This document shows, in pieces, positions 1 to 11,487 of a stretch of DNA of 64,000 bases. Source of the stretch: Mantis religiosa (lineage: Eukaryota > Arthropoda > Insecta > Mantodea > Mantidae); contig CM060953.1 in NCBI GenBank assembly GCA_030765055.1, positions 187,207,782 through 187,271,781 of the forward strand, given 5' to 3'. Below the pieces are notes generated by a model, which saw only the letters and a list, made by a program, of their open reading frames with translations, did not search any database and was not told the DNA's origin. The first letter of the stretch is position 1. Each line of letters begins with the position of its first letter. The translations under genes were made by a program, and so were the position numbers.

Positions 1-1118
1 TGTACATATATTCACGGGTAGGTTGTGACAAGCAAGGAAATCCCTTCCCGCCAAACTCCTACACGCACCAAACGCACGTAAACGCCCATTGACAACGCAC
101 CATCTTGCTGTAAACGTCTAGAACATAGAGGATACCTGTCAGTCCTCGGACTCGCATACACCAAATAATTTAGCCGATAAGGCGATGAAAAACAAACAGA
201 AAAAAGGCGCAAGGTGAAATTTGGGCTGTGGTATTGAAGATAGATCAGAACCTAATCTTGTGATTAGTTCATAAGGATGGTCCTTTAAACGAATGCTCCT
301 TGTCAAATGGACTTTGTCGACATGCAGTCCAAGTCAGATAAGGATAAGATATTCGTTATATAAGATAACTTGACCAAATACACAATTCTTGTCCTTCATA
401 CACGAAAGCATTTATGTATACCATAAAGCAACGTGGCGGTTAATTGAAAGATAAAACATATGAGTGACTTCTGGAATGAGGGTTAAACTCTGCCGTTATC
501 AGAGTAAGGGATATACAGAATCAGAAGAAAACATAACTGAAAAGTATACTGCTTTGTACATGGAGAGGAAACCTATAGGGCCCACAAGGGTTTAATTATA
601 TTCCCGTTTTCTGCGGAAACATTGTAAGATTTACGAAAGGAACTTGGATTCAATGTTAGAAAAACTTGCTAAGCATGGCAAAGGAATAAAATGTTCAATT
701 TAAAATACAATGAGGTATTTGGAGTAAGTGTTGCAGCCAGAGAGCCTGTCATGGACAAAGGAAGGCATAGCTTAACTGTTACTGGTTATTGTGGTAGAAT
801 GAATTGGCTAGGACTTCCTAAACTTTCGGAGTTTATAGTTTCTGAAAGTACTTCTACTGAACTCGAAGCTGCTCTTCAGGGCCACAAATCTTGTTTGCTT
901 ACTTCTGATGTATTTATAGGCCACCACTGCAATCACTCTAAAGTCAAGTGCAGGTATAAGAACAACAGCACTAGTAAAGATACTCGATATATAATTACAG
1001 TACCCATTGAATAGATTTTGCAGATGAAATAAATATGTGACCATTATGTATTTAGGGAAGGAAAAACACTTTTTACATAAAATCTCACGTTCCTCAGCAA
1101 TGCTGCTGTTTTCGTCAG

Positions 1119-1164
<46 letters not shown>

Positions 1165-1513
1165 GTTGCCCTTAGCGTTAATTCACCTCCACCCCCCTTT
1201 CACTGCAGCGTGATAGGAATATCAGGTGGATTTTTGCTGAAGATAATTTCTGAAGGATCTTTTGGTCTTTAGTGCCTTTTCTGGAAAGTGTTAATGTTGC
1301 ATTGTTGGAAGACAAGCTTAGTATTTATTAAAGTTTTCGCTTTGGAGTTATGTTGTTCAGGCACATACAGACACATCTTTTTCTAAAAACGTTATTTTTG
1401 GTTTAGGGAACCTCAAAATGTGTGAAATCTCGCCATGAATGTTTCGGGTGGAATACACCTTCTGTACGTACTACTATGTCTCACCATAAACGGTACTTCA
1501 CACTGATCACATG
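1..1513. other. DOT1L intron, no recognised gene
   Basis: This is the downstream part of the DOT1L intron that ends at 1905. I see no coding signal. The ORF at 691-1014 has no recognisable motif and no splice context. A 41-base poly(A) run at 1122-1162 is the only distinct structure and may be the tail of a decayed retroposon. Confidence 0.6.
1122..1162. repeat. Poly(A) tract, 41 bases
   Basis: This is an uninterrupted A run. It could be a retroposon tail, but the sequence before it matches none of the SINE families in this window. Confidence 0.9.
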
Positions 1514-1728
1514 TCCGCCTCTGTAGCGTAGCTGCGGCTCGTTCAAGAGGTCCCAAATTCGAATCGTGGTCAGGGTGTTATCTGGATAAGGTTTTTACCA
1601 AGGTTTTCCCTTATCCTAAAAGTTGAATTTCTGATAACTTAAGATCTGCAGACCTTAGACTCATTTGAGTATCATTTTACGCAAATCGTTCGTCGTCCAA
1701 TATGACTTAACGTTGGAGGACGTAAGTT
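1514..1728 (+). mobile_element. SINE family A copy 1 (diverged)
   Basis: A tRNA-derived head with the B-box-like stretch TTCGAATCGTGGTC is followed by the family body (ATCTGGATAAGGTTTTT, CCTTATCCT, CTCATTTGAGTATCAT) and the 3' signature ATGACTTAACGTTGGAGGAC. The same order recurs at least ten times in the window. The head is partly deleted in this copy. Confidence 0.85.
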
Positions 1729-1905
1729 AAAAAACAAAATAAAACAAAAGAGCAATGTCCACATGTGGGATGGTTTTGGATGGTATTCTTGAATGGTCAA
1801 TGAATAGTCCAATATATATTACAGGCTTTCTTCTGTTTATTTGAAATTGGTCCAGGTACAAATCAACAAGGTTGTGTTAATTTGAATTCTTTTTTCTTAT
1901 TGCAG

Positions 1906-1969
1906 CTACGAGAGCATGAGGGCGTTGTGCGACAGATACAACAGAGCCATCGACAGCATCGTTCAACTG
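1906..1969 (+). CDS. DOT1L: DOT1L exon: N-terminal helical part of the H3K79 methyltransferase domain
   Basis: DOT1L methylates histone H3 lysine 79 in the nucleus with S-adenosylmethionine as donor. This 64-base exon supplies the last base of a split codon and then 21 codons beginning YESMRALCDRYNRAIDSI. This is very close to the vertebrate segment YESMQRLCDKYNRAIDSI, which lies before the catalytic fold. The acceptor is a pyrimidine-rich tract ending TTGCAG at 1905. The donor is GTAAGT at 1970. The exon ends in phase 0, matching the phase-0 start at 47598. The ORF in another frame over this exon (1882-2250) is a shadow. Identification rests on recognising the protein family and its conserved exon order. 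Confidence 0.96.
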
Positions 1970-2379
1970 GTAAGTATTTGTCCTTCTTGAGGTCTCTTCA
2001 ATCAAGGAGTTCCAGGACCTTAAGCTTTTCTTTGCCTCCTTCATTTAGCAAGCAAATAAACTGTTGTGACACCCAAGTTAGCTGCATAATGAGGCCGAGA
2101 AGAAAACCGTTCATGGACAGTTGTGCCCACAGGCATTTCGTCGCCTTTCTGAATGGAAGGCGCGCCCAGCATTCCTACTGCACGCTGGAGAAACTGATAC
2201 TTCGAGACAAATCTTCGACATTGTTAAAATTTGTGATTTTGGATTTGTAAAAGATAAATAAACTTGATTACACAAGGAATAAAATGAGCATGTACAATAC
2301 ATTTAAGGTTGTTACATTCATACATTGAGTAAAATTTAGAAACTATTGACAAAGCAGTGTACGAATTCTCTATTGCTGT

Positions 2380-2466
2380 CGGAACACGATCCGGGTGAGT
2401 GAGTGAGTGAGTGGTGTTTAAGGGCCCGTCGACAACAAGGTCATTTGGGCCCCGGAACACGATCCG
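2380..2466. mobile_element. 59-bp SINE fragment bounded by 14-bp target duplication
   Basis: The 14-mer CGGAACACGATCCG occurs exactly at 2380-2393 and 2453-2466. The 59 bp between contain GTGAGTGAGTGAGTG, then GTGTTTAAGGGCCCGTCGAC and AACAAGGTCATTTGGGCC. This resembles the end of a widespread arthropod SINE type (remembered, not searched). It reads as a very short retroposed fragment with a clean target-site duplication. Confidence 0.7.
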
Positions 2467-2745
2467 TGTCATTGTAGTACCAAGTGTTTGTACTCAGCAA
2501 ACTAGATATTAATTGAGCGAAAAGAACTATTTTCTTTAGAGCTTTTAATAAAGTATCGAATATCAGTGATTAAAATGAGTATCGACATCGAATATCAAGA
2601 AATAGTTATATCCTATTACTATTGTCAAACCAAATCCCGGTGCCTTATTTTCTTGTACTTATTTCGTATTTTAATTATTAGTTTTATATATTCTAGCGGA
2701 ACACACAGGATGTTAAGTAATTTAACATGTCCCTCGACCGTGATT

Positions 2746-2772
2746 AAAAAAAAAAAAAAAAAAAAAAAAAAA
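2746..2772. repeat. Poly(A) tract
   Basis: A run of 27 As. No retroposon body is recognisable in front of it. Confidence 0.85.
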
Positions 2773-3118
2773 CTTGAGAAATTTTACTTGCTTGGTTAGA
2801 TTAGGATATATTAGATTGATTTGCGTTCAGCGAGTTCAGTTATAGACACAAAGGTCTGTGAACATTGAACATATCAAAGAGGTATACAGTTTATTAGCAT
2901 ATATACAGTGCTGTTAGTTTAAGAATCGACGCCCGCGACAGTTGCCATGTCCAGGTGGTCAGTCCCTTGCTCACCGGTACTCGGGAGTTTTAACTCGCCG
3001 AACTAAAAACAACGTAACTTAGTCTGCTATATTAATTACAGAAGTCGTTACTCACCTTAATCACAATAGCTGCTGGAAGTACTGTCCATTTTGTGCTACA
3101 TACAAGTCACACCGTCGT

Positions 3119-3126
3119 AAAAAAAA

Positions 3127-3163
<37 letters not shown>
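3119..3163. repeat. Poly(A) tract with one C
   Basis: About 45 bases of A interrupted by a single C. The upstream sequence is unassigned. Confidence 0.85.
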
Positions 3164-3164
<1 letters not shown>

Positions 3165-3284
3165 GTGCAGTCCTTTCATCAGTTCCACTGCACAAATCTT
3201 ACCTATTTCCCAACGAATGTTTTCTTTAAGTTCCTCTGAGGTACATGTTGTGACGAACTGAAATATTTTGAAAGATTAAATGCG

Positions 3285-3540
3285 TATTTTCAGCTGGATA
3301 ATCCGACCGCGCACACTGCTGGGACATCCATGACAGAGCTCCGCCGTATCATTGGCAATAAAATTATAAGCATTAGACTATGGCCGCCCCGTTCTCCTGA
3401 TCTGAGACCATTACATTTTTTTTATTTCTGGGGAGTAGTAAAAGGTAAAGTGTATGCAAATAATCCACATGCCTTACAGCTAAGATATAATTACACAGTG
3501 CTAGCTTTAAAAAAAAATAAAACATTTGGGGAATGTTAAT
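3285..3540 (+). pseudogene. Mariner/IS630-type transposase C-terminal fragment
   Basis: The plus-strand frame reads LDNPTAHTAGTSM, then about 35 residues later LWPPRSPDLRPLHFFYFW and KVYANNPHAL. These resemble the second and third acidic-residue blocks of insect IS630/mariner-type transposases (HTA..., PPRSPDL...FFLWG, then a KVY.NNP tail). The N-terminal half and both termini are absent, so this is a dead fragment. It is distinct from the two mariner copies at 4.4 and 9.3 kb. Confidence 0.7.
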
Positions 3541-4433
3541 AGATTTATAGAACCTCCTATACTCCTATTGGTAGTCTATTTAGATATTTATCAACGTAAA
3601 ATAATTTCCCCTAATTTCACAAATAACATATATATTTTTTTCTGGATCTGGAAGGGTTTAAGTGAACGATAGAAATGGGGGAAGGAAGGAGAGACTGATC
3701 AACATATGTACTTTATAAGAGACTGTCATTGTTGAATAAATTAATGGAAGTCGGAATTTGGCAAGGAAATTCTCATGTTATACAAAAGAACTTCGCGGAA
3801 GAATGCTGTCTTTGTCTCCTGCTGTGTAACTAAGCACGAACGTGATGGAGAAAACGACGGCAATGTGCTAAAAGAGAGGTGAGAAAACAGCAGTAGGGAT
3901 TTGTTTTGTTGTTCTCCCTTTCTCCTTTATTGACGTAATCCTCAGCACCTGTTAGTAGCTGGGAAACAAGACAGATGGCTGTTGCTCTTACAGAAAAGCT
4001 TTTGTCATTCGTTGTCGTACTTAACCTATAATTTTGTTTGAAAGCGTCATGTGTAATAAACTTTTGGTAGAAAAATATTTATCTCTCTTGTAAAAGTATA
4101 AATTAAAAATATGTCCTCGTTCACATAACTTTCGTATTCACTCATCTACTGTTTATTTGTTAACCGCATAACTTTCATGATAGGTTCACCGTGTTGCAGG
4201 TATAGGAATGATGCGGTTATGAGATCATTAAAGTTCTGTTATGTGTAAGAATAGTGACTTGGCAGTTTAAAACAAGAGTAAGACCTGGCAGTTCTAACCA
4301 GTAATAAAGAAAATATTCCGCAAATGGTTAATGGGTTAATGATTTAAGGACATTTATTTGAAATTGTGCGTGTATGTGCATATGTGGGCACGCTCCCAGG
4401 ACTTCACAAACTATTCTCAGAACATTAAATATA
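3541..4433. other. Unassigned intron sequence
   Basis: AT-rich intronic DNA before the mariner at 4434. I see no ORF with family features, no SINE head and no inverted termini. Confidence 0.5.
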
Positions 4434-5299
4434 CGAGGGCTGTTCAATAATGATCACTTTTTTTTGACAATGTACCTTTACTCGTCATCATAATTTTGAT
4501 GGTCCTTCTCGAAATAGTCTCTCCTGAATGCGATGCACTTCTCGCAGCGTTTCTGCCCGTCTTCAAAGACATGCTGGAAATCATTTTTGAGAGATCCTTC
4601 AAAATCGCCTCCGCAGCCTTCACTACTGCTTCTGATGATGGATAATGCCTCCCACGTAGGCGTTTCTTCAAGTTAGGGAATAGAAAAAAGTCACATGGGG
4701 CTAAATCCGAACTATAGGGAGGGTGAGGGATGCACTTCACGTTGATTTTTGCAAGATATCCAGCAACAACTTTGGCAATATGCGGCCGCGCATTATCGTG
4801 GTGCATCCAACCTGCTTCACGAAATGTATTTTGCGCCTGATATGGACTTGCAATGTTTTCAGGACATTGTCCAGTTACTGATGTGTGTGCAGGTACAACG
4901 TGTTGATAAACCATTCCATGAATATCAAAGAATGAGATGACCATAACTTTCCCAGCAGAAACAACCACTTTTGCTCTTTTGGAGGTTGGTGATGTAGATT
5001 TCCACACTGAGCTTTGCTGTTTGCTCTCAGGATCAAAATGATGTAGCCAAGTTTCATCAGCAGTGATTACGTTTGAAAGAAACACCGGATGTTCCTCTAA
5101 CATCAACTTTAACTGCATTATATCTCCATTGCAGCGGTAGGCGATACTGAACATGTCTGAACTTACCTGGTTCTCATAGGCGGGAACCAGGAGTACCAAC
5201 AATCAAACTACTTCGGCATGTTTGTTTCACATTAAGCTAACAGAAGATAATAAGATTGAATTTTAGTGCGAAAAATTATAACAGTAAAAATTATGATCA
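4434..5299 (-). mobile_element. Mariner transposon copy 1, internally deleted and lacking its right terminus
   Basis: The left terminus CGAGGGCTGTTCAATAATGA follows a TA dinucleotide at 4432-4433. The minus strand encodes the C-terminal half of a mariner transposase. DETWLHHFDPESKQQS carries the first catalytic D. HHDNARPH carries the second. SSDLAPCDFFLFPNLKKR carries the third with its usual flank, giving a DD34D layout. Compared with copy 2, about 400 bp coding for the N-terminal half are missing (junction near 5119). The right end stops at ATGATCA and has lost the outer 20 bp. The ORF is therefore open but not functional. Confidence 0.93.
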
Positions 5300-6626
5300 G
5301 TATTTTAATCAAAATGTTAGTTATTTTTAAGAAAGTATTTTAAACAAACGAAATACTCTCCCAGTAAAGGGTAATTTTATTAAGTGCTTCATTTTTAATA
5401 ACGTATTCGGAAATCGTGTTTAAAATAATCGCCGAGGTTATCACTAGATAACAAACCATGCATTTGGGATTATATAAGGTATATTTGCTAAATTCTTGAT
5501 CCATTCTCTCAAACTATTTAAGACATCGTAATAAAACTATTTTAGGATTTAGATGCATGACATCTTAGCTTCCTGGTATACATTTAGCCAATATTTTATA
5601 TTTATTGAGGAAGATAAGGTTTGTAATCAATTATACTATTTTAATTAAAAAGTATCAGTAATCATTTCCTTTAAACATATAGACACGTGAGAATACTTAA
5701 GGTTATTTTTGCTGTGCTGAAATTTAAATTTAGTATCTTCAGTTGTCTGAGAAAAGGAGTCATTTATGTATAAAAGAAAATATCATTCATACATATCTGC
5801 AAACAAAGAAGCCGTTTGGCTTGACTGCACAGAAACTACCACAGTTTATACTGAGGGGAAACATTCTCTAAATGATTGGCAGAAGTTTTACCCTCTTTGC
5901 TGCTAAAATTTTGAGTTACGAACTTTCTTCTATAAAGTAGTACAGAAGTCGCAGTTCGCCTTACCATTTGTAACATTTAGGTTTAAAAATATGTCTTCTA
6001 CTCACCGTGATTCAACTTGTATTTAATTAAAGACAACTAACGGCGCAGGAAAAACTAACAATGTTAATTTGGCAGTTTAAGAATTGAGAGAAAATTGATG
6101 GGCCATTTGTATTCTTGGTCTTGCTTGGTGTCTGCTGCAAATGTATTGACTGATCCTGCGAAGGAGCGAACCGTTTTTGTAGCGTCTTTCTGCAATGGAA
6201 ACAACCCATAAAATGGAGGATTCAAAATGGGATGTGTACGCTTCGCTGTGAATCCATTCAACGGCCTATTGTGTGAATTGTTTTCCAAGCCCTTCCTGGA
6301 GTTTTCATCATAAACGAAGGTAGCAAAATGTCGGGACAACGAACTCACACTTTTTTCCTATCCAGCCAGGCAGCGATAGCCTATTTCAGATGTGTATGTG
6401 TGAACTTCTTTGCCGATTAACATGAAGTATAATTTAGAGGTACAAACATACTCCCTTTTATAGCCTCCTGTGATATATGGCGAACCCAGCGACGATCCTT
6501 CTCTTCCCTCCTGCAACTGTCATTAACACCTTCGTTCATGACGGAGACTATACTTAGGTCTCTCATAGCGATATAAGGAAATTAAAAAGCTACATTTGGA
6601 AATTTGAAATCCATTCAAATGTTCAT
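5300..6626. other. Unassigned intron sequence 3' of the nested gene
   Basis: AT-rich sequence. An open frame on the minus strand (6064-6348) ends in LSILKLPN but has no splice or start context that convinces me. Confidence 0.5.
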
Positions 6627-6632
6627 TTTATT
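6627..6632 (-). terminator. Poly(A) signal AATAAA of the nested gene
   Basis: TTTATT on the plus strand reads AATAAA on the minus strand, 32 bp after the stop codon at 6664. That is a normal spacing for a short 3' UTR. Confidence 0.5.
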
Positions 6633-6663
6633 TACGTTTTTAATTTAGAGTTGAACAAAGTTT

Positions 6664-6786
6664 TCAGAATGTTATGTTTTGGAATGATCTTAGTTTGCTC
6701 TCTATCATGGCAATTATCATCTCTTCGGAGAAATCCGAGTGCCCTGCCCGATGTACAGCCCGACATCCTTCGTAAGTGTAGGTCAC
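6664..6786 (-). CDS. Nested antisense gene, exon 4 (terminal), unrecognised protein
   Basis: Forty codons plus TGA. The exon begins VTYTYEGCRAVHRAGHSDFS and ends SFQNITF. The acceptor on the minus strand is a T-rich tract ending TGTGCAG at 6787. The exon starts in phase 0, which fits the phase-0 end of exon 3. An AATAAA lies 32 bp past the stop. I recognise no domain. The segment EEMIIAMIESKLRSF looks helical. Confidence 0.68.
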   Translation of the reverse strand: MTYTYEGCRAVHRAGHSDFSEEMIIAMIESKLRSFQNITF

Positions 6787-7514
6787 CTGCACATAAAAAG
6801 AGAAGTTTACATCACGTATAATAATGAGTATAGTGTGCGTACAATGACTTTTTGCGAGTAGGAAGATATTTAGCCTTTGAACTTGCTCCATATTCTGTCA
6901 GATACAGGTTATTCAAAAAGGAGCACATTTTAGGTTTTTATTTCAAACATGAAAAGCTTCGTCGAGTCTGGTTTCTTATCCCAGAGGGGAGGGGGGGTTC
7001 TTTTATTGCAGTTCTCTTTTCCTGGAAGGCATTTCAAATTACAAGAATGAAATCTAACGTTAAAGAAAACATACAATCACGGAGTTGTTTCTCCAATCAA
7101 ATCCACAGTTAAAAAAGGGCAAAAATGAGAAATTCGAAAGACAACCCACATGTTATGGAGAAAGTAAAGTCCAGTTTTTAGCAGTTTCAGAACTAGCTGT
7201 TTCGCTTAAAGTAATAGTGTTTGGTTTGATGACAAATGGAACAACAAGACAGTTAATTGCAACTTGTTTATCCATTTTACAAGTGTGAGAACTTCTTCTA
7301 CAGTAGATTCAACAAATAGCCGCTTCGTCATGTTCAACTTTATACGTGTAAAGACCGATTTGCTTTGATACTCAATTACTGGCATTTGAACTCAATGAGA
7401 CAAAAGTAAAAAAGACAAAGTTCGCTTCATACATCTAATATACGTCACTAAAAATGTTGGCGCAATAGTCATTTCCTCTTTTACAGAAACACACAGCTTC
7501 AACACGTCACTTTA

Positions 7515-8214
7515 ATGTTTTTGTCTTTGTTGCGCGCACCAACTTATGTTGCTAGTAATCTTTTGACGTACACTGCGGATTACCTCTCGTCGGAGCTAAA
7601 CACAGCTCCGATTTTCGCTCTTGAATTGCATCACTGTATCCCTTCACGGCCTGCTAAATCCTCAGTTCAAAGCTTGGAACGCACAGCGCTTCTCTGCACT
7701 GTTGACTCAACTCAGCTGACCGACTGAATCGTGAAGTGCTTCACTGCGCCGACTCCTCACCACAAAGCTGCAATCATCGACTCAGCTCGAAACATGCTAC
7801 AAATTATTAACACTACACTACACTACCGACCGACCAAAGTGCTGGTTGGCTGTATAAAGCCAGAAGGTTTTTGCTGCGTGCCCACCCGTTAAGGGTTTTA
7901 TCGCAGGTAAGGTTTTTCTTTTAGGGATTTTGTAGGATGCGTTGTGGGTTTTGAGGTAGAAATTTATTTTTGAGCTTACAATTTTTATGTACCTTTAGGT
8001 TGGGGGTATGTATGTAATACCTTGCACCCTGGTACTACACTACCGGCCTCGCACAGGCTCGTATATAGACCTGCCGGACGCGGGAGATCATTCCAGCTGT
8101 TGAATGTTCTCGAATTACGTTCTAGAACGGTCTCGAAGGGTATGTGCAGTAATAACACGGCTCTCTTCGTCACAGTGGTGGCTGCCCTTGAACGCAGTTT
8201 GCCTTTGTGACATT
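7515..8214 (-). mobile_element. LTR-like block with heat-shock elements and TATA box
   Basis: Read on the minus strand, the block starts TGTCACAAAGGC near 8214. It has a run of GAA/TTC pentamers between 8102 and 8137 (TTCTCGAA-type and TTCTAGAA palindromes), and then TCTATATACG at about 8071-8080 as a TATA box. GC and CpG content are above the surroundings. This is the layout of an insect LTR promoter, but I did not find paired LTRs, a primer-binding site or gag-pol coding, so a solo LTR is inference. The lower boundary is uncertain. Confidence 0.4.
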
Positions 8215-9339
8215 AATATTTTTTTAAAGAAATAATTGGGATATAGATATGTAACTGCTGTAAATTTCAGTGGTACGTTAAAATCAGTATACCTAATGCA
8301 GAAACATAAGAGAGAAGAGACATTGACGATGCAATTAAGGAGTTGAGGAATACGTAGTTAATAAGATAGTGTAGCTAAGGGAATTAAGGTTTTACTGAAT
8401 TCAGTCGACAGGAATACCATTAGCTAAAATGTCAGTTATCTGAAAATCAGCAATGTTCAGAGAAATGCGGTAACTAACTCGCGCAGATAAAATTCTGAAA
8501 ATGAGAAAGAGAAATGAAGCGTACATGAGTGTCACAAACGTCAGCTTATTGCAAGAAATGACTTACTCTTTATACAGTTTTGTGTAATAAATATTCTTAA
8601 CCTCAATGACCATAACATATGATGGGGCTCGTAACTCGGTAGAGCACCTGTATGCTGTTCCACGGGTTCAAAGTTCAGTTCCGGCTGAGCTTGTAGATGT
8701 GTTTATTCCAGATAATTCAGTAGCCAGATAGTCCATATCAGGACCGTGTCATGAACGCATTTGTCCTGAGCGTCATAATGAACATCATATGGGAACAATA
8801 CAAATGCTGCAGAATCAGCTAAAAATTCTAGCGACATGCGGAATCTATTTCTTTTACAGTTTCTTTGATGCAAGTAGTTGAAATCTGCTCCTTTCTGAAA
8901 AGCCATTAACTATGAATTGGATGTGAAAATACTTACCTGCAGTTTGACGTTACAACATAGCAGGTATCTTCTAAAAATTCAATTTATTATTCATCAGATC
9001 ACAAATATCAAATGTATAAAATTACATAAAATAAATATTTGTCAGCTGAGAACTAATTAGGTAATATAAAGGCACTTTAGGGCAAAATAAACTTAAATAT
9101 ACTAAAATATCTGAAATAGAGCATTTATCTTCTTGGTTTCTGAGATAGAATGGATAACTTCTCCTTTCTTTCCAAACTGACACCAACGAAATATTTTCAG
9201 AATTACTCTTCATTTATTTAAAAAATGTGTTGCAACAGGATAAATTAATAAAAACATGGTTTTGCGAAGGTGCAGTTTTTCTGAGAAAGTATTGGCAATG
9301 CCGAGCCTTTCATTTCTTTGCTATCCATTAATATCGTTA
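8215..9339. other. Intron with one partial tRNA-like segment
   Basis: No gene is visible. Positions 8622-8700 resemble a decayed SINE family B head (GTAACTCGGTAGAGCACCTG, then a B-box-like GGGTTCAAAGTTC). The rest is unassigned. Confidence 0.5.
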
Positions 9340-10615
9340 CGAGGGCTGTTCAATAAAGAATGATCACATATTTTGACAACGTACCTTTACTCATGGTCCT
9401 TCTCAAAATAGTCTCCCCTGAATGCGATGCACTTGTCACAGCGTATCTGCCGGTCCTCTAAGACATGCTGGAAACATTTTTTTAAGAGATCCTTCAAAAT
9501 TGCCTCCGCAGCCTTAACCACTATTTCTGATGATGGATAATGGCTCCCACGATGGCGTTTCTTCAAGTTAGGGAATAGAAAAAAGTCACATGGGGCTTAA
9601 TCCGGATTATAGGGACGGTAAGGGATGGACGTCACCTTGATTTTTGCAAGATATTCAGCAACAACGTTAGCAATATGCGGCCGCGCATTATCGTGGTGCG
9701 GCATCCAGTCTGATTCACGGAAATATGGTCTTTTGCGCCTGATATAGACTTGCAATGTTTTCAGGACATCCATGTAGTATTGTCCAGTTAGTGATGTGTG
9801 CAGGTACAACATGCTGATAAATCATTCTATGAATATCAAATGATGAGATGACCATAACTTACCCAGCAGATACAACCACCTTTGCTTTTTTGGGATTTGG
9901 TGATGGAGATAACCACACTGCTCTCAGGATCAAAATGATGTAGCCAAGTTTCAACAGCAGTGCTTACGTTACAAAGGAAATCCGAATCTTCCTATAACAT
10001 CAACTTTAACTGCATGCAGACTTGCATGCGAATGTCCTTTAGTTCGGGAATCAACAGTCTTGGAACCCTGCGCGCACAAACACGTCTCATGTGCAATGTT
10101 TCTGTCACCAACGTGTGGGTGGCACCCAATGAAATGTTCAGTATTTCAGAAAGTGATCTTAAGGTAATTCGTCGATCCTCTCTCACATTGGCAGCAGCAG
10201 TGTTGATTTCTTCTGTAAGAGCAGTAATTGGAGCACCGGGTACAACTTCCTTTGAAATTGATTGTCTCCCCTCTTTAAACATTTTAAACCACCTTCGAGC
10301 TGTGCTGTAGGTAAGGACAGACTCTCCATAGGCCTCCTGTAACATTGTATGGGCCTCAACTGAAGATTTGTTGAGACGAAAGCAGAACTTCAAATCCGCA
10401 TATTGTTCCTCGCGTGTTACCTCCATTGCAGTGGTTAGCGATACTGAACATGTCTGAACTTGCCTGGTTCTCACAGGCGGGAACCAGGAGTACCAACAAT
10501 GAAACTACTACGGCGTGTTTGTTTCACATTAAACTAACAGAATATAAGATAGAATTTTAGTTCGAAAAATTATGGCCGTTAAAAATTATGATCATTCTTT
10601 ATTGAACATCCCTCG
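9340..10615 (-). mobile_element. Full-length mariner transposon, copy 2 (1,276 bp)
   Basis: The 27-bp terminal inverted repeats begin CGAGGGCTGTTCAATAAAGA on the left and CGAGGGATGTTCAATAAAGA on the right strand, with one mismatch. TA precedes the left end at 9338-9339. The right flank reads TG, a decayed TA. Length matches typical mariner elements near 1.28 kb. It is the same family as copy 1 at 4434-5299 but keeps both ends and the N-terminal coding half. Confidence 0.95.
9392..10426 (-). pseudogene. Mariner transposase, inactivated
   Basis: The start MEVTREEQYADLKFCFRLNK at 10426 is the usual mariner N-terminus. It is followed by two helix-turn-helix regions, including YSTARRWFKMFKEGRQS and ITLRSLSEILNISLGATHTL. 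The full span is 345 codons, the expected length. The reading frame is broken by frameshifts, and a stop replaces the residue before APCDFFLFP, so the product would be truncated. The catalytic DNARPH block survives. The intact ORF piece is 9992-10474. Confidence 0.92.
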
Positions 10616-10970
10616 TGCTTTGTGCTTCACGCGTTGATATTTTGTGTTTATTGGAAAATGGAAGTCTTAAGCACATGATATCCTGTTTCAAAAGGAGTGA
10701 TAATTTGTAAGGGGTCATATTATGTATGCATACACAATTTCAGCATTATTACAGTTTGTAGGTTGTCAGATAACTGGATATAAATAGCTGTGTAGAATAT
10801 AGCTTTAAAACTTTTTCTATTCAGAACAACTCAGGCTAAAAATGCATTTCAGCTGCAAAGAAAGGAAGTTGAACAGGAACATTATCCTTTGGTTTAGGGA
10901 TTTCGGCACAGTTGCATTTATGAAGCAATATGTATTGAAAGTGCTGATTGGTAAAATATAACATACTCAC

Positions 10971-11078
10971 CTCAACGGGATTTGACCGCGGTTTGGTTTT
11001 GGGTACTTCTATGTTAAAGAATACACTTGACATTGCAACTGGCACAGGATACGTTCTAGTCGGAGTGCTAAAAATTGC
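10971..11078 (-). CDS. Nested antisense gene, exon 3
   Basis: Thirty-six codons from AIFSTPTRTYPVPVAMSSVF to KPRSNPVE. The acceptor on the minus strand is TTTTCAAG ending at 11079. The donor is GTGAGT at 10970. Both ends are phase 0, matching exons 2 and 4. An alternative acceptor ten bases further in (TTTTTAG) would break the phase, so I prefer this one. The segment is proline-rich and unlike any family I know. Confidence 0.65.
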
Positions 11079-11487
11079 CTTGAAAACATAGGGAAAACAC
11101 ATAAATAAGTGAAAGCTGTAGCATCGTCACAGGTTACCTAAGACATAAAACCAAATTAAACATGGACTTCTTTGTTATCTGTTTTGGCAATGGGTGCTTT
11201 TTGATTGCGATAGAACCTTTGCTAAAAGTCTGCTTTCCACAGTAACAAGAAATATGACAAATTCTGAAGTAATCTGTAATGATCTTTTCTATACTATTTA
11301 GCTGTAATAAGTATTACACTCTACCAAAAAATTGTACATCGAAATTTCATCGAAAATGCACTTTCTGAGAGTTGCCAAATAAAAACAAGATTTTAGTTAA
11401 TTGATGGAAATTAATCATATCTTCACACTAGCGGTATATAGGCTTAAGATCTTTGATAGAGTCAACATGAAAAATAGAGAACATATT

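Noticed and set aside
6064..6348. 94-codon minus-strand ORF as a further exon of the nested gene
   Set aside because: It lies beyond the stop and poly(A) signal, and no acceptor with matching phase precedes it.
7515..7727. Plus-strand ORF of 70 codons as a gene
   Set aside because: Low-complexity, no motif, and inside the LTR-like block; likely chance.
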